Part shown: positions 53,029-61,068 of the stretch, in pieces
Layout of the letters: the number at the start of each line of letters is the position of its first letter
Numbering within the stretch: position 1 is the stretch's first letter
Assembly (NCBI GenBank): GCA_019638455.1
Contig: JAHBTU010000005.1
Span: forward strand, 62,001 to 126,000
DNA from: Saprospiraceae bacterium
GTDB lineage: Bacteria; Bacteroidota; Bacteroidia; Chitinophagales; Saprospiraceae
Length of the DNA: 64,000 bases
Direction: 5' to 3'
Notes under the pieces: generated by a model
Databases searched by the model: none
What the model was told of the DNA's origin: nothing
The model's input: only the letters and a program-made list of their open reading frames with translations
Position numbers and translations under genes: made by a program

Positions 53029-53130
53029 ATACTTCGCGCCGCCAAGTTTTGGGCACGGCTAAACGTGCAATCTGTTCAAAATCAGGGATAGCGAGCATGA
53101 TGAACTGGAAAATCCTCGTGAATCAAGGTG
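53029..53130 (+). repeat. R1 dispersed repeat copy
   Basis: Begins TACTTCGCGCCGCCAAG and ends AATCAAGGTGG; same family as the copies at 39.6-40.0 kb. With the 97-bp array it occupies the gene-free stretch 52450-53199. Confidence 0.75.
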
Positions 53131-53199
53131 GAAAATCAATTTTGCGGAACTTGCAACCCAATGATTTAGCATTTTCAAATTGGCACATTCTTCTCAATC

Positions 53200-53697
53200 A
53201 TGCAAAATCAACCTATTCTGTACCTGCCCAAAACAGCCGCCGAACGCTGGTTGGACGTGGCTGCCTGGGTTTTTGTGGCGGTCAATTTTGCCCTCGCGCT
53301 CGGCTACTATCCTGATTTGCCCGAAACCATCCCTACCCATTACAATGCTTCGGGACAGCCCGACAAATTTGGCCCCAAAGCCACGATATTCCTGATGCCC
53401 GGCATCGCATTCATCCTCGTGGCGGGTATGGTGTATTTGTCAAAATTTCCACACAAATTCAACTACCTCACCAAAATAACCCCTGAAAACGCAGCAAGCG
53501 AGTACCAGCGAATGAGAGTGCTGCTGCGCGTGGTGAATGCCCTGACGAGCCTGCTATTTTTGGTGGTGAACTGGAACACCTTGCAAAACGCGAGAGGGGT
53601 TTCAAAAGGTTTGGGCATTGAGTTTTTCATCGTGTTCATTGCGGTGGTTATTGTGCCGCCATTTGTCTTGTTGGGCGGGCAGCGCAAAAAAGCCTAA
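53200..53697 (+). CDS. DUF1648 membrane protein
   Basis: 165 residues with four hydrophobic segments. After the first helix comes L-P-E-T-I-P-T-H-Y-N-A-S-G-Q-P-D-K-F-G, the hallmark of the DUF1648 domain (also in SdpI-like immunity proteins). There is no sporulation-delay context here. The 3' end touches the convergent flippase-like gene. Function unknown. Confidence 0.75.
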   Translation: MQNQPILYLPKTAAERWLDVAAWVFVAVNFALALGYYPDLPETIPTHYNASGQPDKFGPKATIFLMPGIAFILVAGMVYLSKFPHKFNYLTKITPENAASEYQRMRVLLRVVNALTSLLFLVVNWNTLQNARGVSKGLGIEFFIVFIAVVIVPPFVLLGGQRKKA

Positions 53698-54731
53698 CGC
53701 TTCTTGTTCAGAACGGGCAACAACACCAACGCCAGCACCCCTCCCACGATGTTGTAAAAAATCTGGATGGCGAAAAAAGCAATGTTGGCATAAGAAAAAG
53801 CATCGCCTCCACCAATTCCATAGAGTGCCAAACCTGCAATAGCGAGCGCATGGAACGTGCCCATGCCGCCGGGCGACGGAATAACCATGCCCAAAGTGCC
53901 GAACACAAAAATCATCAGCGCCGCGCCCGCGCCCAGCAAGGCGGTGGGCGGGAAAGCGATGAGATTGAACCAGCATTGCAGGTAAAACATGAGCCATATC
54001 CCACCTGAATAGAGCAAAAACAAGGTGGGGCGCTTCAGTTTGAACACACTGCGCAGACCATCCCAAAAACCCTTCACCAATTTGGCGATTTTCTGATAAA
54101 CAGGCAGGTGCGAGATTTTGTCTCGAAAAATAAAAATGCCCGCGACCCCCGCCACCATGAGGCCAAGTATGGTCAGCACCACCGAGTTTTGCAACAAGCT
54201 GCCACTCTGCCCGCCACTGCCTTGATTTCTGGCGATAAAATCAAGCAAGGTTTTCCCCTCGAACACGAATGCCAGGCCCACCACAGCCACCAGGCAAATA
54301 AAGTCCATCAAGCGGTCAACGACCATCGTGCCCACCACCTTCTCCACCGGAATTTTTTCGTAACGAGCCAAAGAGCCGGCACGCACCACCTCGCCCATGC
54401 GCGGGAACCCCAGATTGGCAAAATAGCCCAACAATATGCTCAGCAGCGAATTGGCGAAGCCGACCCGATGCCCCAGCGGCTCCATGAGCATTTGCCAGCG
54501 CAAAGCGCGGAAGATGTTGCTCACGGTGAAAGCAGCAGCCACCGCGAGCATCCATCCGATATGCACGGTGGAAAAGTCGTGGAGCAGTTTGTCTGTGAGG
54601 CTGCATCGGTCGGGTGGGATGCCATCGAGGCGGCATTGCTCCTGAAAGGCCGTATTCTGGCTTCGGAACACAAGCCAGAGAATGCTGACCCCGATGCCAA
54701 GGAAAAGCAGGAATTGGAGGATTTTTTTCAC
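53694..54731 (-). CDS. Flippase-like integral membrane protein (LPG synthase TM / UPF0104 type)
   Basis: 345 residues if translation starts at GTG 54731 (V-K-K-I-L-Q-F-L-L-F-L-G), the usual beginning in this family; ATG 54788 would add 19 residues. Motifs: F-R-A-L-R-W-Q, G-Y-F-A-N-L-G-F-P-R-M-G-E-V-V-R-A, then V-V-D-R-L-M-D, and later P-S-P-G-G-M-G-T-F-H. These match the lysylphosphatidylglycerol synthase membrane region (AglD/YbhN-like), believed to move or modify lipids. A terminator lies just upstream, so it does not extend into the CBS gene. Confidence 0.8.
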   Translation of the reverse strand: MKKILQFLLFLGIGVSILWLVFRSQNTAFQEQCRLDGIPPDRCSLTDKLLHDFSTVHIGWMLAVAAAFTVSNIFRALRWQMLMEPLGHRVGFANSLLSILLGYFANLGFPRMGEVVRAGSLARYEKIPVEKVVGTMVVDRLMDFICLVAVVGLAFVFEGKTLLDFIARNQGSGGQSGSLLQNSVVLTILGLMVAGVAGIFIFRDKISHLPVYQKIAKLVKGFWDGLRSVFKLKRPTLFLLYSGGIWLMFYLQCWFNLIAFPPTALLGAGAALMIFVFGTLGMVIPSPGGMGTFHALAIAGLALYGIGGGDAFSYANIAFFAIQIFYNIVGGVLALVLLPVLNKKR

Positions 54732-54844
54732 GGGGCAAAGTTGGGCAAAATCGTGGAATCGCCGCGAGGGTGTTCTGTTTTGCTCCATGCGCGATTTCAT
54801 GAAGTGGTTGATGTCTCTGCCAACAAGGGCAGAACCCCACGAAT

Positions 54845-54890
54845 CAAAAAAGCCGGGTGCTCGACCCTCAAAGTAGTCGAACACCCGGCT
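54845..54890 (-). terminator. Intrinsic terminator after the CBS-domain gene
   Basis: AAGCCGGGTG (54849-54858) pairs perfectly with CACCCGGCTT (54881-54890), with an inner TCGAC/GTCGA helix. On the minus strand TTTTTT follows. Confidence 0.8.
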
Positions 54891-54917
54891 TCCACACGAC
54901 GACAACAGACCCTGTCG

Positions 54918-55580
54918 TCAAACATTCAGATAGTTCATCAGCGAATCGTAACGGTCGCGCAGGCCGTCGGCGTGTTCCAGCTCGCCAAACATATCTTTCA
55001 CCTCGTAATTGTGGCGCTCCAAGGAGGCAACGACGCGGCTCAGGTCGTGCCGATTGAGTTTGAGCGTCACCTCCACATTGTCGGGGTCAGAGGCAGAGGT
55101 GACGAAAGCGTTGAGCACCTTCACGTCATTTTCCTCCACAATGCGCGTGATGGTAGCCAACGAATAATCGCGGCGAGGCATCTCCATCACCAGCACAGCA
55201 CCGGATTCCGTAAAGGAAGCCGTGTTGGCAAAATAGCGCAAAAGGTCATTTTGTGAAATCAGCCCGACATAGTTGCCCTCATCATCAACCACCGGAATCA
55301 CCGTCAGTCGGTGGTCGCCCATCAAGCGCATCACCTCAAACACATGCTCATGTTTATTGACCGCGAAGCGACGAAGCAGCGACAAGTCGAACAATTTGAT
55401 GGGGTCGGAAAGCTTGTGATTGAAAATATCCTCTTCGGAAAGCAAGCCTACCAATTTGCCATCCTCCACGACAGGGAGATGCTTTACATGGTAGTCGCTC
55501 AGTAGATGAAACGCTTCGCGCCCTGTCTGCTCGACAGACAGCGAGGGAATATCAAGCGCGATTAAAGAATGGGCAGTCAT
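54918..55580 (-). CDS. CBS-domain pair protein with ACT-like C-terminus
   Basis: 220 residues from ATG 55580 (M-T-A-H-S-L-I-A-L-D-I-P-S-L). Two CBS motifs are visible: H-L-P-V-V-E-D-G-K-L-V-G-L-L-S-E-E-D, then V-I-P-V-V-D-D-E-G-N-Y-V-G-L-I-S-Q-N-D-L. They are followed by an ACT-like part (D-V-K-V-L-N-A-F-V-T, then V-E-V-T-L-K-L-N). Such proteins bind adenine nucleotides and may sense energy state, but no target is evident. A terminator follows its stop. Confidence 0.8.
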   Translation of the reverse strand: MTAHSLIALDIPSLSVEQTGREAFHLLSDYHVKHLPVVEDGKLVGLLSEEDIFNHKLSDPIKLFDLSLLRRFAVNKHEHVFEVMRLMGDHRLTVIPVVDDEGNYVGLISQNDLLRYFANTASFTESGAVLVMEMPRRDYSLATITRIVEENDVKVLNAFVTSASDPDNVEVTLKLNRHDLSRVVASLERHNYEVKDMFGELEHADGLRDRYDSLMNYLNV

Positions 55581-55878
55581 GTTGAGTATGCACAGGATTG
55601 TGAGCGCCGTTTCGTGTTTTTTTACTAAAACACTTAGACGGCAATTTTGATTAGTAGGACGCTGCAAACAGCCCGACGGCACAAAGTATTGACTAAAAAA
55701 TTTTTATTCCAAAAAAAATGGTCGCTTGTCGGGTATTTCATCGGAAAAGTCGCTGCTCATGCAGTTTGTCAGTCGCGGCCAGATGCAAAACACGCGCTAA
55801 AAAATGTTTTTTAAGACCCCCTTGCGTTCATGCCACACCATCGCGATGGAGTATTAAAACAGTTTCTAAGTTTGCCCC
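55581..55878. other. Intergenic region between divergent CBS and DUF1460 genes
   Basis: No gene is seen. The stretch is AT-rich with several A and T runs. TAAGTTTG at 55867-55874 fits a -7 element but ends only five bases before the DUF1460 ATG, so a leaderless message or a chance match are both possible. Confidence 0.4.
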
Positions 55879-56766
55879 ATGAATACCGCTCGCAAGCAAA
55901 CATGGTTCCTGTCGTGGGTCGGATTGGGGTGGTGGGCTTTCGCCATGCTGCCCACCGATGCCGCGCAACCCAAAGTAGCCTTCACCACGGAGCCTAACCC
56001 CCTCGCCGCGACCCAACGCGATTCGCTTATTTTTTTGGAAAAACAAAAAATGGCGGCACCGGAGAAAACCCTGCCATCAAAAACCCTCGCTATCGCCCAT
56101 TCTTTTTTGGGAACCCCCTACGTCGGTGGCACACTTGACCAAAACCCAACGGAGCAACTCGTCGTCAACTTGCGTCAATTGGACTGCTGGACCTTGATGG
56201 AGAACTGTCTTGCCATCGCCCAGACGGGGCAAGGGGATTTTGCAGCGTACCAATCGCACCTGCGGCAACTCCGATACCGCGACGGCCAAGTGAATGGATA
56301 TGGTTCGCGCCTACACTATTTTTCGGAATGGCTGCTCCAAGCCGAAAAAAACGGGCATCTGCGCGACCTGACCAAAGAAATGGGCGGCATCCCAAACAAA
56401 AAAACAATCGGCTACATCACCGCCCGGCCAGCGCGGTACCCCCAGATTAAAGATGCGAAAGTCCTGCGCGAGATCAAAGCCGCCGAGCAGCGCATCAACG
56501 CACGCGATTGGTACTTCATCCCACAGTCAAAAGTGGCTGCCATGGAACACCACCTGAAAGACGGAGACCTCATCATGCTCACCTCCGCCAAACCCGACCT
56601 CGACATAGCCCATCAAGGCTTTGCCGTCAGGAAAAACGGGCGGGTACACCTGCTGCACGCCTCATCCCTCGCCAAAAAGGTCATCGTGTCGGGGCAGCCA
56701 TTGCCACAATATGTGATATCGCAAAAAGGGCAAGTGGGCATCATGGTGGCACGGTTGAACGATTGA
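55879..56766 (+). CDS. DUF1460 family exported amidase-like protein
   Basis: 295 residues with an N-terminal hydrophobic signal (W-F-L-S-W-V-G-L-G-W-W-A-F-A-M-L). The NlpC/P60-like catalytic Cys103 is in L-R-Q-L-D-C-W-T-L-M-E, and a His follows in I-A-H-Q-G-F-A-V, with L-L-H-A-S-S further on. DUF1460 proteins hydrolyse peptidoglycan-type amides (N-acetylmuramoyl-L-alanine or diaminopimelate bonds). Location is probably periplasmic. It lies upstream of recA on the same strand, but separate promoters are likely. Confidence 0.85.
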   Translation: MNTARKQTWFLSWVGLGWWAFAMLPTDAAQPKVAFTTEPNPLAATQRDSLIFLEKQKMAAPEKTLPSKTLAIAHSFLGTPYVGGTLDQNPTEQLVVNLRQLDCWTLMENCLAIAQTGQGDFAAYQSHLRQLRYRDGQVNGYGSRLHYFSEWLLQAEKNGHLRDLTKEMGGIPNKKTIGYITARPARYPQIKDAKVLREIKAAEQRINARDWYFIPQSKVAAMEHHLKDGDLIMLTSAKPDLDIAHQGFAVRKNGRVHLLHASSLAKKVIVSGQPLPQYVISQKGQVGIMVARLND

Positions 56767-56785
56767 GCAAAATGCCCTAAATTTG
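56754..56785 (+). promoter_or_regulatory. Candidate upstream promoter for recA
   Basis: GTTG (56754-56757), 20 bases, then TAAATTTG (56778-56785). It overlaps the end of the DUF1460 gene and would give a leader of about 195 bases that includes the palindrome at 56805-56840. Confidence 0.35.
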
Positions 56786-56804
56786 TCCGCAACACCCGCT
56801 ACTT

Positions 56805-56840
56805 AAAACTTTTTTGAAAAAATTCTTTCAAAAAAGTTTT
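56805..56840. promoter_or_regulatory. AT-rich perfect palindrome upstream of recA
   Basis: A 15-bp arm (AAAACTTTTTTGAAA, 56805-56819) and its exact complement (56826-56840) are separated by six bases. It lies between two candidate recA promoters and could be an operator or an RNA hairpin. Confidence 0.5.
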
Positions 56841-56858
56841 TATTAAACACATTTTGTT

Positions 56859-56866
56859 TACTTTTG
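56859..56866 (+). promoter_or_regulatory. Candidate proximal -7 element for recA
   Basis: TACTTTTG matches TAnnTTTG. The -33 region overlaps the AAGTTTT arm of the palindrome rather than a clean TTTG. Leader to the ATG would be about 115 bases. Confidence 0.35.
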
Positions 56867-56984
56867 TCGCCTGTTTCAATTCAAACTCGTGCTCAAAAGT
56901 GCCCACACCCCGAACACCGAGACAACTGACAACAAAACAACCCTCGCTCTCACCTTCACTCATTTCTTACTTTACCCTCAACCT

Positions 56985-58055
56985 ATGGCAGACGATAGAG
57001 AAAGTAAACTCAAGACCCTCCAAACCACCATTGACCGCCTCGACAAAACGTATGGCAAAGGGACCATCATGCGTCTGGGCGACAAACAAGCCATCGAAGT
57101 GGAGACCATCCCATCCGGCTCGCTCGGCCTCGACATGGCGCTTGGCTGCAATGGCTACCCCAAAGGACGCATCATCGAAATCTACGGCCCCGAATCATCA
57201 GGCAAAACCACCCTTGCCATCCACGCCATCGCCGAGTGCCAAAAAAAAGGAGGCATCGCAGCCATCGTGGATGCCGAGCACGCCTTCGACCGCTTCTACG
57301 CCGAGGCATTGGGCGTGGATGTGAACAACCTGCTCATCAGCCAGCCCGACAACGGCGAGCAGGCGCTCGAAATCGCCGAGAACCTTATCCGCTCCGGCGC
57401 AGTGGACATCCTCGTGATAGACTCGGTGGCTGCCCTTGTGCCCCGTGCCGAAATCGAAGGCGAAATGGGCGATTCCAAAATGGGCCTTCAAGCCCGTCTC
57501 ATGAGCCAAGCCATGCGCAAGATGACGGCCAATATCGGTCGCACGGGCTGCTGCTGCATCTTCATCAATCAGCTGCGCGAAAAAATCGGCGTCATGTTCG
57601 GCAACCCAGAGACCACCACTGGTGGCAACGCCCTAAAGTTTTATGCCTCCGTGCGGCTCGATATTCGCAAAAGCGGCGCTGCGATGAAGGATAAGGACGG
57701 CAACGTGGTAGGCAATCAGGTAAAAGTGAAAGTGGTGAAAAACAAGCTAGCACCGCCGTTTCGTGTAGCCCAGTTCGACATCATTTTTGGCGAAGGCATT
57801 TCCAAAGCTGGCGAAATCGTGGACGTGGGCGCCGACTATGATGTGATTCAGAAAAGCGGCGCTTGGTACAGCTACAATGGTGCTAAAATCGCACAGGGAC
57901 GCGATGCCGCCAAGCAATTCATGCTCGACAACCCTGAAATGGCCGCCGAAATCGAGCAAAAAATCAAGGAAAAACTGATGTCAGGCCCCGTGAAACAAGG
58001 AGCCGCTGCCGCCGTGGCAATACCCGCAGGCGACGACGAGGACGATGATTTTTAA
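56985..58055 (+). CDS. recA: Recombinase RecA
   Basis: 356 residues from ATG 56985 (M-A-D-D-R-E-S-K-L-K). Walker A G-P-E-S-S-G-K-T at residues 68-75, Walker B I-L-V-I-D-S-V, loop L1 G-E-M-G-D-S, and F-I-N-Q-L-R-E-K-I-G-V-M-F-G-N-P-E-T-T with loop L2 following. C-terminus is acidic (D-D-E-D-D-D-F). Three consecutive Cys precede I-F-I-N-Q, a residue choice I associate with Bacteroidota RecA. It drives homologous recombination and repair. The frame is open upstream but no better start is seen. Confidence 0.95.
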   Translation: MADDRESKLKTLQTTIDRLDKTYGKGTIMRLGDKQAIEVETIPSGSLGLDMALGCNGYPKGRIIEIYGPESSGKTTLAIHAIAECQKKGGIAAIVDAEHAFDRFYAEALGVDVNNLLISQPDNGEQALEIAENLIRSGAVDILVIDSVAALVPRAEIEGEMGDSKMGLQARLMSQAMRKMTANIGRTGCCCIFINQLREKIGVMFGNPETTTGGNALKFYASVRLDIRKSGAAMKDKDGNVVGNQVKVKVVKNKLAPPFRVAQFDIIFGEGISKAGEIVDVGADYDVIQKSGAWYSYNGAKIAQGRDAAKQFMLDNPEMAAEIEQKIKEKLMSGPVKQGAAAAVAIPAGDDEDDDF

Positions 58056-58083
58056 GTCAACTCGCCACCACAAAAATATTCTG

Positions 58084-58113
58084 GGCAGCGCACTTCGAGG
58101 GCGCTGTCTTTTT
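58084..58113 (+). terminator. Intrinsic terminator after recA
   Basis: GGCAGCGC (58084-58091) pairs with GCGCTGTC (58101-58108), followed by TTTTT (58109-58113), 29 bases after the recA stop. Confidence 0.7.
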
Positions 58114-58215
58114 GTTTGGGTGCCACTGGATTGGCAATAGATTCCGTCTCGTCTTTGGCGAGGCTGCGTGAATCCTGCACGCAGCGGTATAGTCTTGCCC
58201 CAGCAGGGGTAGAAA

Positions 58216-58320
58216 CATACTTCGCGCCGCCAAGTTTGGAGCATAACTAAAAGCGCAATCTACTCAAAATCAAGAATATCAATCATGCCCATCCGACAAA
58301 CGCCTGCGAATCAAAGCGTA
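58216..58320 (+). repeat. R1 dispersed repeat copy
   Basis: Begins TACTTCGCGCCGCCAAG and ends GCGAATCAAAGCGTA; a more diverged member of the R1 family, downstream of recA. Confidence 0.7.
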
Positions 58321-58337
58321 AAAAGCCTCTTGGATGA

Positions 58338-58368
58338 TTTGGAGATATGAAATACATGCCTATCTTTG
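58338..58368 (+). promoter_or_regulatory. Full Bacteroidota-type promoter with no intact gene downstream
   Basis: TTTG (58338-58341), 19 bases, then TATCTTTG (58361-58368), a complete consensus match. It points toward the IS1 copy and the AT-rich cassette region. The transcript would start near 58375. Confidence 0.55.
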
Positions 58369-58421
58369 ACCGTCAAAAAAACCTTTCATGGACAATCTTA
58401 TCAACCTTGTGAATATCCCTC

Positions 58422-58467
58422 AAGCGCATCTTGCCAGCACGCCGAGTCTGACAAGGTGCGCTTTTTT
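58422..58467 (+). terminator. Terminator-like hairpin about 50 bases after a promoter
   Basis: AAGCGCATCTTG (58422-58433) pairs with CAAGGTGCGCTT (58452-58463) with one mismatch, followed by a T run to 58467. Just downstream two copies of AGTTGCGG (58468-58475 and 58479-58486) could compete for CCGCAACT (58513-58520). Confidence 0.5.
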
Positions 58468-58549
58468 AGTTGCGGGGCAGTTGCGGCCATCCAATGGATT
58501 CCGGTTGGCTTGCCGCAACTGAAGGGGCGACAAAGCGAATTTGGTAGTG

Positions 58550-59026
58550 TCATTTTATGAGTGATATGTTGTAGTTGTAGACGAACAAATGGAGGTACAG
58601 TTCGTGCATTTCATCGGATTTTGAAAAGGATAGCGTTTTTCTGACGAATCGACAAATTCTCTGGCGAAGGGTGTTGTTCCAGCGTTCCACATGAGAAGTT
58701 TCCCCGGATTCTTTTCCCACCATCTTGTGTTTGCCTGTATCAATAACCGCGGCGTATGCCTCCCAAAAATCGCTGAACGTTCGGCATTTTCGATATTCAG
58801 GCGGAATCAGTTCCCAAAACCGCCGACAAGATTGTTCGCTTCGGTCGCCGATGAAAAAAGAGACAATTTGACGTGTTCTGCGGCAAAGTGCTATCCAAAC
58901 CCAGCGTTTAAAGTCTTTGCAATAGACAAAAGACCATAATTCATCCAGTTCGAGAACGTCTTTTTTCTTGGCCGGAAGCAACGTGGTCACGATGTCGGGA
59001 AGGGACTGCGCTTTTTTTTTATCCAC
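58550..59026 (-). CDS. insB: IS1 InsB-like DDE domain, copy 2
   Basis: 158 residues, identical to the protein of copy 1, with the L-E-L-D-E-L-W and H-V-E-R-W-N-N-T catalytic segments. Expected to be translated as an InsA-InsB fusion by -1 slippage on the run of nine A (T on the + strand near 59012-59020). Confidence 0.85.
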   Translation of the reverse strand: MDKKKAQSLPDIVTTLLPAKKKDVLELDELWSFVYCKDFKRWVWIALCRRTRQIVSFFIGDRSEQSCRRFWELIPPEYRKCRTFSDFWEAYAAVIDTGKHKMVGKESGETSHVERWNNTLRQRICRFVRKTLSFSKSDEMHELYLHLFVYNYNISLIK

Positions 59027-59262
59027 CTCAGAGCCGTTTGGTGACTGATGCCAAAGGTTCTGGCAAGACCCCGTGACGAACTGCGTTCTTGGGCCGCCCT
59101 GACGACCATTTCTTTAAATTCCTCGCTTTTCCGAAGCGTTTGAAACACCCCGCCGAAGCCGCAAGCCTTGCATTTGTACTTCGGATTGCCTGATGCGTTC
59201 GACCCGTTTTTCACAATGTGTTCAGAGCCACATTTATGGCAGCATTTTACATCTAATACCAT
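58987..59262 (-). CDS. insA: IS1 InsA-like protein, copy 2
   Basis: 91 residues, identical to copy 1: zinc finger C-H-K-C/C-K-A-C and a helix-turn-helix. Start at ATG 59262. Confidence 0.85.
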   Translation of the reverse strand: MVLDVKCCHKCGSEHIVKNGSNASGNPKYKCKACGFGGVFQTLRKSEEFKEMVVRAAQERSSSRGLARTFGISHQTALRWIKKKRSPFPTS

Positions 59263-59352
59263 TTCATAAAGTTTGACGCAAAAATACCAAATCACCCCCA
59301 AAATGACACTACCGCGAATTTAACCGTTAATTGGGGGTGACGGGAAACAAGA

Positions 59353-59359
59353 GTTGGGC
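59353..59359 (+). other. Integron-type 5' cassette boundary GTTGGGC
   Basis: GTTGGGC fits the integron core-site consensus GTTRRRY. It is exactly complementary to GCCCAAC, the first seven bases of the attC-like site at 60955, as expected for the two ends of one cassette. It lies 19 bases before the Sel1/WG gene start. Confidence 0.5.
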
Positions 59360-59377
59360 GAAACAAAAATTGAAAAA

Positions 59378-60949
59378 ATGAAAATAATACCTACGCTTCT
59401 TATCCTCATAGGTCTACTTCTTTCTATTCACCTTTTAGGGCAACAGAATGTTAAGATATATGATACAGTAGACAGCCTTATACTTGAAAAAAAGTATAAA
59501 GAAGCATTACCAATCTTAATAAGCGCAGCAGAAAAAGGTTCTCCAGAAGCGCAGTTAAGATTAGGTGTGTTCTATCTTACTTTTACAAATGAGGACATTT
59601 CCAAAGATGAAATAGAAGGCTTTAAATGGATTCGAAAATCTGCCGAGCAGGGCAACATTCAAGCATGTTCGCTTATTGGTATGCTTTATCTCGAAGGAAG
59701 AACAGAATTGAATATTTCAAAAGATTTCGCAGAGGCTGCGAAGTGGTTTCAAAAAGCAGCGGTACAAGGTGATAAAAAGGCAAAAGAAAATTACGATGAA
59801 GCAATTGCTCTTTATTATGCATCAAAATCTCAAAAAAAATATGATTGGGTTTACCCTTTTGAGGAAGGATTAGGAAGGGTGAGGATTGATAAAAAATATA
59901 GGGATAGTATAACATATCAAGGGAAAAAGTATGTTGAATTTAAATGGCAGTCAGAGAAAACTATATCAAAGTATGGACTTATTGATACGAATGGTATAGA
60001 AATAGTTCTTCCTACTTATGATTATATTGGCTCTATGAAGAACGGCTTTGCGATTGCTAACATTGGATGTATTGCTACATCGTCCGATTGCAAAGGAGGA
60101 AAAAGTGGAATAATAAACAAAAAAGGTGAATTGGTTTGCCCATTAGTTTTCGACATGATAGATACATTCTCGGAAGGTTTTGCAAGAGTGAATTTAGGTG
60201 GTAAATGGAATGATGATTTATGGTTTGCAGATTTTAAAGGCGGTCAATGGGGATTTATTGACGAAACGGGCAAATCTGTAATTTCTACTCAATTTGAGTA
60301 TGTTGGAAATTTTCATGAAGGGTTAGCACTAATTAAACAAAATGGCAAATGGGGGTATATAAATAAGAAGGGAGACATTACAATTCCTTGCTTGTATGAT
60401 GTAGGTTATGATTTCAATAATGGACTTGCTTTGGTTAGCATTGGTGGAGTATTAGGAACTATTGGCGGAGGGAAAGGAGAAAAGACCCCTGTAGGAAATA
60501 AAGGATTTTGGGGTATAATCAATAAAAAAGGAAAAGAGGTCGGGTAGTGTCAACCTATGAGTGATTTTCGATAAAGATGATTGATTTCATCACTCGATAT
60601 TTGGCACTACCAAGAGGTCGTAGAAATTCAATATGAATCTATTTCTGGATTTAATAACGGTTTCGCTATTGTGAGAAAAAGCGGAAAGGAAGGAATGATA
60701 GACATGACAGGAAAGCATATTTTGTCATTAGAATACGAAAATATTGATTTCACGAATGACTGGTTTATGCCAACAACCGACGGAAGATATTATTTTGTTG
60801 TTCACAGAGATAGTGAATCTAAAAATATTGAGAGCCTATTTGAAAAGCATGGTGAATTGTACAATGAATTAGCAATAGCAAGAAATGGAAAAATGTATTT
60901 TGTTATCGATAAAAAGGGTAAAATCATTGGAGAGTATCAAGCCGAATAA
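59378..60949 (+). pseudogene. Sel1-repeat/WG-repeat protein gene interrupted by a 69-bp MITE
   Basis: The intact frame (59378-60547) encodes a signal peptide (M-K-I-I-P-T-L-L-I-L-I-G-L-L-L-S-I), Sel1-type repeats (for example A-E-K-G-S-P-E-A-Q-L-R-L-G and A-E-A-A-K-W-F-Q-K-A-A-V-Q-G-D) and several WG repeats (for example G-Q-W-G-F-I-D-E-T-G-K and G-K-W-G-Y-I-N-K-K-G). A MITE at 60543-60611 introduces a TAG. Removing it and one 9-bp duplication joins G-K-E-V to V-E-I-Q-Y-E-S in frame and restores a protein of 497 residues. The gene is strikingly AT-rich compared with the rest of the window, a sign of transfer. The truncated protein may still be made. Sel1 and WG repeats mediate protein contacts at the cell envelope; no specific role is known. 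Confidence 0.8.
60543..60611. mobile_element. 69-bp IS1-related MITE
   Basis: Ends GGTAGTGTCA and TGGCACTACC form inverted repeats. The inner ATGAGTGAT matches the adjoining bases of the 3' end of the IS1-type element in this window. It is flanked by a 9-bp direct repeat AAGAGGTCG (60534-60542 and 60612-60620). No coding capacity. Most simply a non-autonomous derivative moved by the IS1 transposase. Confidence 0.8.
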
Positions 60950-60954
60950 ATATC

Positions 60955-61043
60955 GCCCAACAATGCACTCAACGCCAACCGCCGCCAACGCCAACCCGCA
61001 AAGCCAACGCAGGCGGCGGTGTGCGTGAGTGCAGCCGTTAGTG
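60955..61043 (+). other. attC-like recombination site after the Sel1/WG gene
   Basis: Starts GCCCAAC (fits RYYYAAC) and ends GTTAGTG (near GTTRRRY). Between them TGCACTCA and TGAGTGCA pair next to AAC/GTT, then CGC and CCGCCGCC/GGCGGCGG pair with one bulged base. A strand folding into a bulged hairpin with conserved outer triplets is the architecture of integron attC sites. It is GC-rich within an AT-rich region and begins five bases after the stop codon. Confidence 0.5.
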
Positions 61044-61068
61044 CCAATTAAAAAAAGAATGAATAAAT

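Larger units (their letters stand above)
58543..59313 (-). mobile_element. IS1-family element, copy 2 (771 bp)
   Basis: Same 771-bp element as at 18420-19190, in inverted orientation, with identical encoded proteins. It is flanked by the 8-bp duplication GCGAATTT (58535-58542 and 59314-59321). It is inserted between a promoter/hairpin region and the AT-rich cassette. Confidence 0.9.

Noticed and set aside
58388..58523. 44-residue gene M-D-N-L-I-N-L-V-N-I
   Set aside because: It runs straight through a terminator-like hairpin and its later part has no recognisable pattern; a leader peptide is possible but not supported enough to annotate.
58056..59352. Integron integrase near the cassette
   Set aside because: No tyrosine-recombinase frame or R-H-R-Y motifs on either strand; only IS1 genes are present.
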